The position numbers were made by a program, and so were the translations under genes. From Stakelama saccharophila (GTDB lineage: Bacteria > Pseudomonadota > Alphaproteobacteria > Sphingomonadales > Sphingomonadaceae): a stretch of DNA of 64,000 bases. Positions 63,334-64,000 of the stretch are shown piece after piece (positions within the stretch are counted from its first letter, which is position 1; every line of letters begins with the position of its first letter). Under the pieces are notes generated by a model. That model saw only the letters and a list, made by a program, of their open reading frames with translations. It searched no databases and was not told the origin of the DNA. The DNA lies in NCBI RefSeq assembly GCF_032229225.1, contig NZ_CP135076.1:558001-622000 (forward strand), read 5' to 3'.

Positions 63334-64000
63334 GCCACCTCCGGCAGGGCGAGGTCGCAGGCCGCGATCAGCGCGCCACCGCGCACGAGTTGGTTCGCCG
63401 CCTCCATGTCCGGATGGAAATGGCGGTCGTTTTCCAGCGCCGGGACCACGTCCCGAATGCACGCCCGCACCGCCTCCAGCGCATCGCTGGAACGCAGCGG
63501 AGCGTGGAACTCCACGCCCTGCGCCGCGGCCAGCGCCTCGATACCGATCACCGCGGTGGCATTGTGCGCCATGTCCAGCAGCCGCCGGCTGCCATGCGCG
63601 GCCATCGAGACGTGATCCTCCTGATTGGCCGAGGTCGGGATCGAATCGACGCTCGCCGGATAGGCGCGCTGCTTGTTCTCCGAAACGAGCGCGGCCGCCG
63701 TCACCTGCGGGATCATGAAACCGGAATTGAGCCCCGGATCGGGCGTCAGGAAGGCGGGCAGGTTCGACAGCGCCGGATCGATCAGCATGGCGATGCGCCG
63801 CTCCGCGATCGAGCCGATCTCGCAGATGGCGAGCGCGATCGTGTCGGCGGCGAAGGCGGTCGCCTGGGCATGGAAATTGCCGCCCGACAATGCCTCGTCG
63901 GTATCGGGAAAGATCAGCGGATTGTCGGACACGCCGTTCGCCTCGACACCCAGCGTGTGGCCCGCCTGGCGCAACAGGTCGAGCGCGGCGCCCATCACCT
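63330..64000 (-). CDS. hutH: Histidine ammonia-lyase, C-terminal part (5' end outside window)
   Basis: About the last 223 residues. [20 protein letters not shown] and [20 protein letters not shown], then the catalytic-type [28 protein letters not shown], are standard for the HAL/PAL family. The Ala-Ser-Gly triad that forms the MIO cofactor lies in the missing N-terminal half. It removes ammonia from histidine to give urocanate. It is the first of the visible hutH-hutG-hutU minus-strand operon. Confidence 0.96.
   Translation of the reverse strand, partial: VMGAALDLLRQAGHTLGVEANGVSDNPLIFPDTDEALSGGNFHAQATAFAADTIALAICEIGSIAERRIAMLIDPALSNLPAFLTPDPGLNSGFMIPQVTAAALVSENKQRAYPASVDSIPTSANQEDHVSMAAHGSRRLLDMAHNATAVIGIEALAAAQGVEFHAPLRSSDALEAVRACIRDVVPALENDRHFHPDMEAANQLVRGGALIAACDLALPEVA

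Overview
The window is high-GC DNA from an alphaproteobacterium, most probably a sphingomonad (Sphingomonas or a close relative). The evidence is gene content and neighbourhood: dnaN, recF and gyrB in one stretch without dnaA, a COQ4-family ubiquinone gene, a GumC/Wzc-GumB-type exopolysaccharide (EPS) locus with a pectate-lyase-like gene as in sphingan clusters, and dispersed palindromic intergenic repeats. Genes are dense, with many 1-4 nt ATGA/GTGA overlaps. No rRNA, tRNA, CRISPR array, insertion sequence or prophage was recognised.

Layout. 1-9.8 kb: the 3' end of an OPT-family transporter; a GH130 glycosidase/phosphorylase with a two-domain glycosyltransferase; queF; an sseA-metC-MscS-channel operon; an alpha/beta hydrolase. 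9.9-18.7 kb: gyrB, cupin, RNA helicase, recF, small lipoprotein, coq4, dnaN and an outer-membrane barrel. 18.8-31 kb: housekeeping and accessory metabolism (histidine phosphatase, IalB-like protein, rlmN, nitronate monooxygenase, TSUP permease, esterase, flavin reductase, cytochrome b plus Mo-oxidoreductase, cyclopropane synthase, MATE pump, argG). 31-36 kb: an FAD-dependent sugar-type oxidoreductase followed by two polytopic membrane proteins, probably envelope glycan modification. 36-41.4 kb: FemAB-like protein, RlpA, PEP carboxylase, thioesterase, acidic protein. 41.4-60.8 kb: transport/acylation genes and a large EPS region. 60.8-64 kb: hutU, hutG and the 3' end of hutH.

The most unusual part lies inside the EPS region on the minus strand. 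wzc is translationally coupled to a LuxR-type regulator with a degenerate receiver domain, then to the alpha and beta subunits of a 2-oxoacid dehydrogenase E1, then to a fusion protein. That fusion carries a lipoyl domain and an E3/E1-binding domain, exactly as in an E2 component, but the usual E2 catalytic domain is replaced by a NeuD/PglD-type left-handed beta-helix sugar acyltransferase. A membrane acyltransferase-3 gene follows. I infer a dedicated complex that decarboxylates a 2-oxoacid and passes the acyl group from lipoamide directly to a sugar, so polysaccharide acylation would not need free acyl-CoA. The remaining EPS genes are Wzy-like polymerase, Wza/GumB-like export protein, outer-membrane barrel, lyase, three glycosyltransferases, PIG-L deacetylase and Wzx-like flippase. 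They would build, export and trim the polymer. No priming glycosyltransferase lies in the window.

Other signals: a perfect 20-bp palindrome overlapping the predicted coq4 promoter; two intergenic repeats sharing a three-stem cloverleaf-like layout; two copies of a second palindromic repeat family; tandem terminators downstream of the outer-membrane barrel gene.
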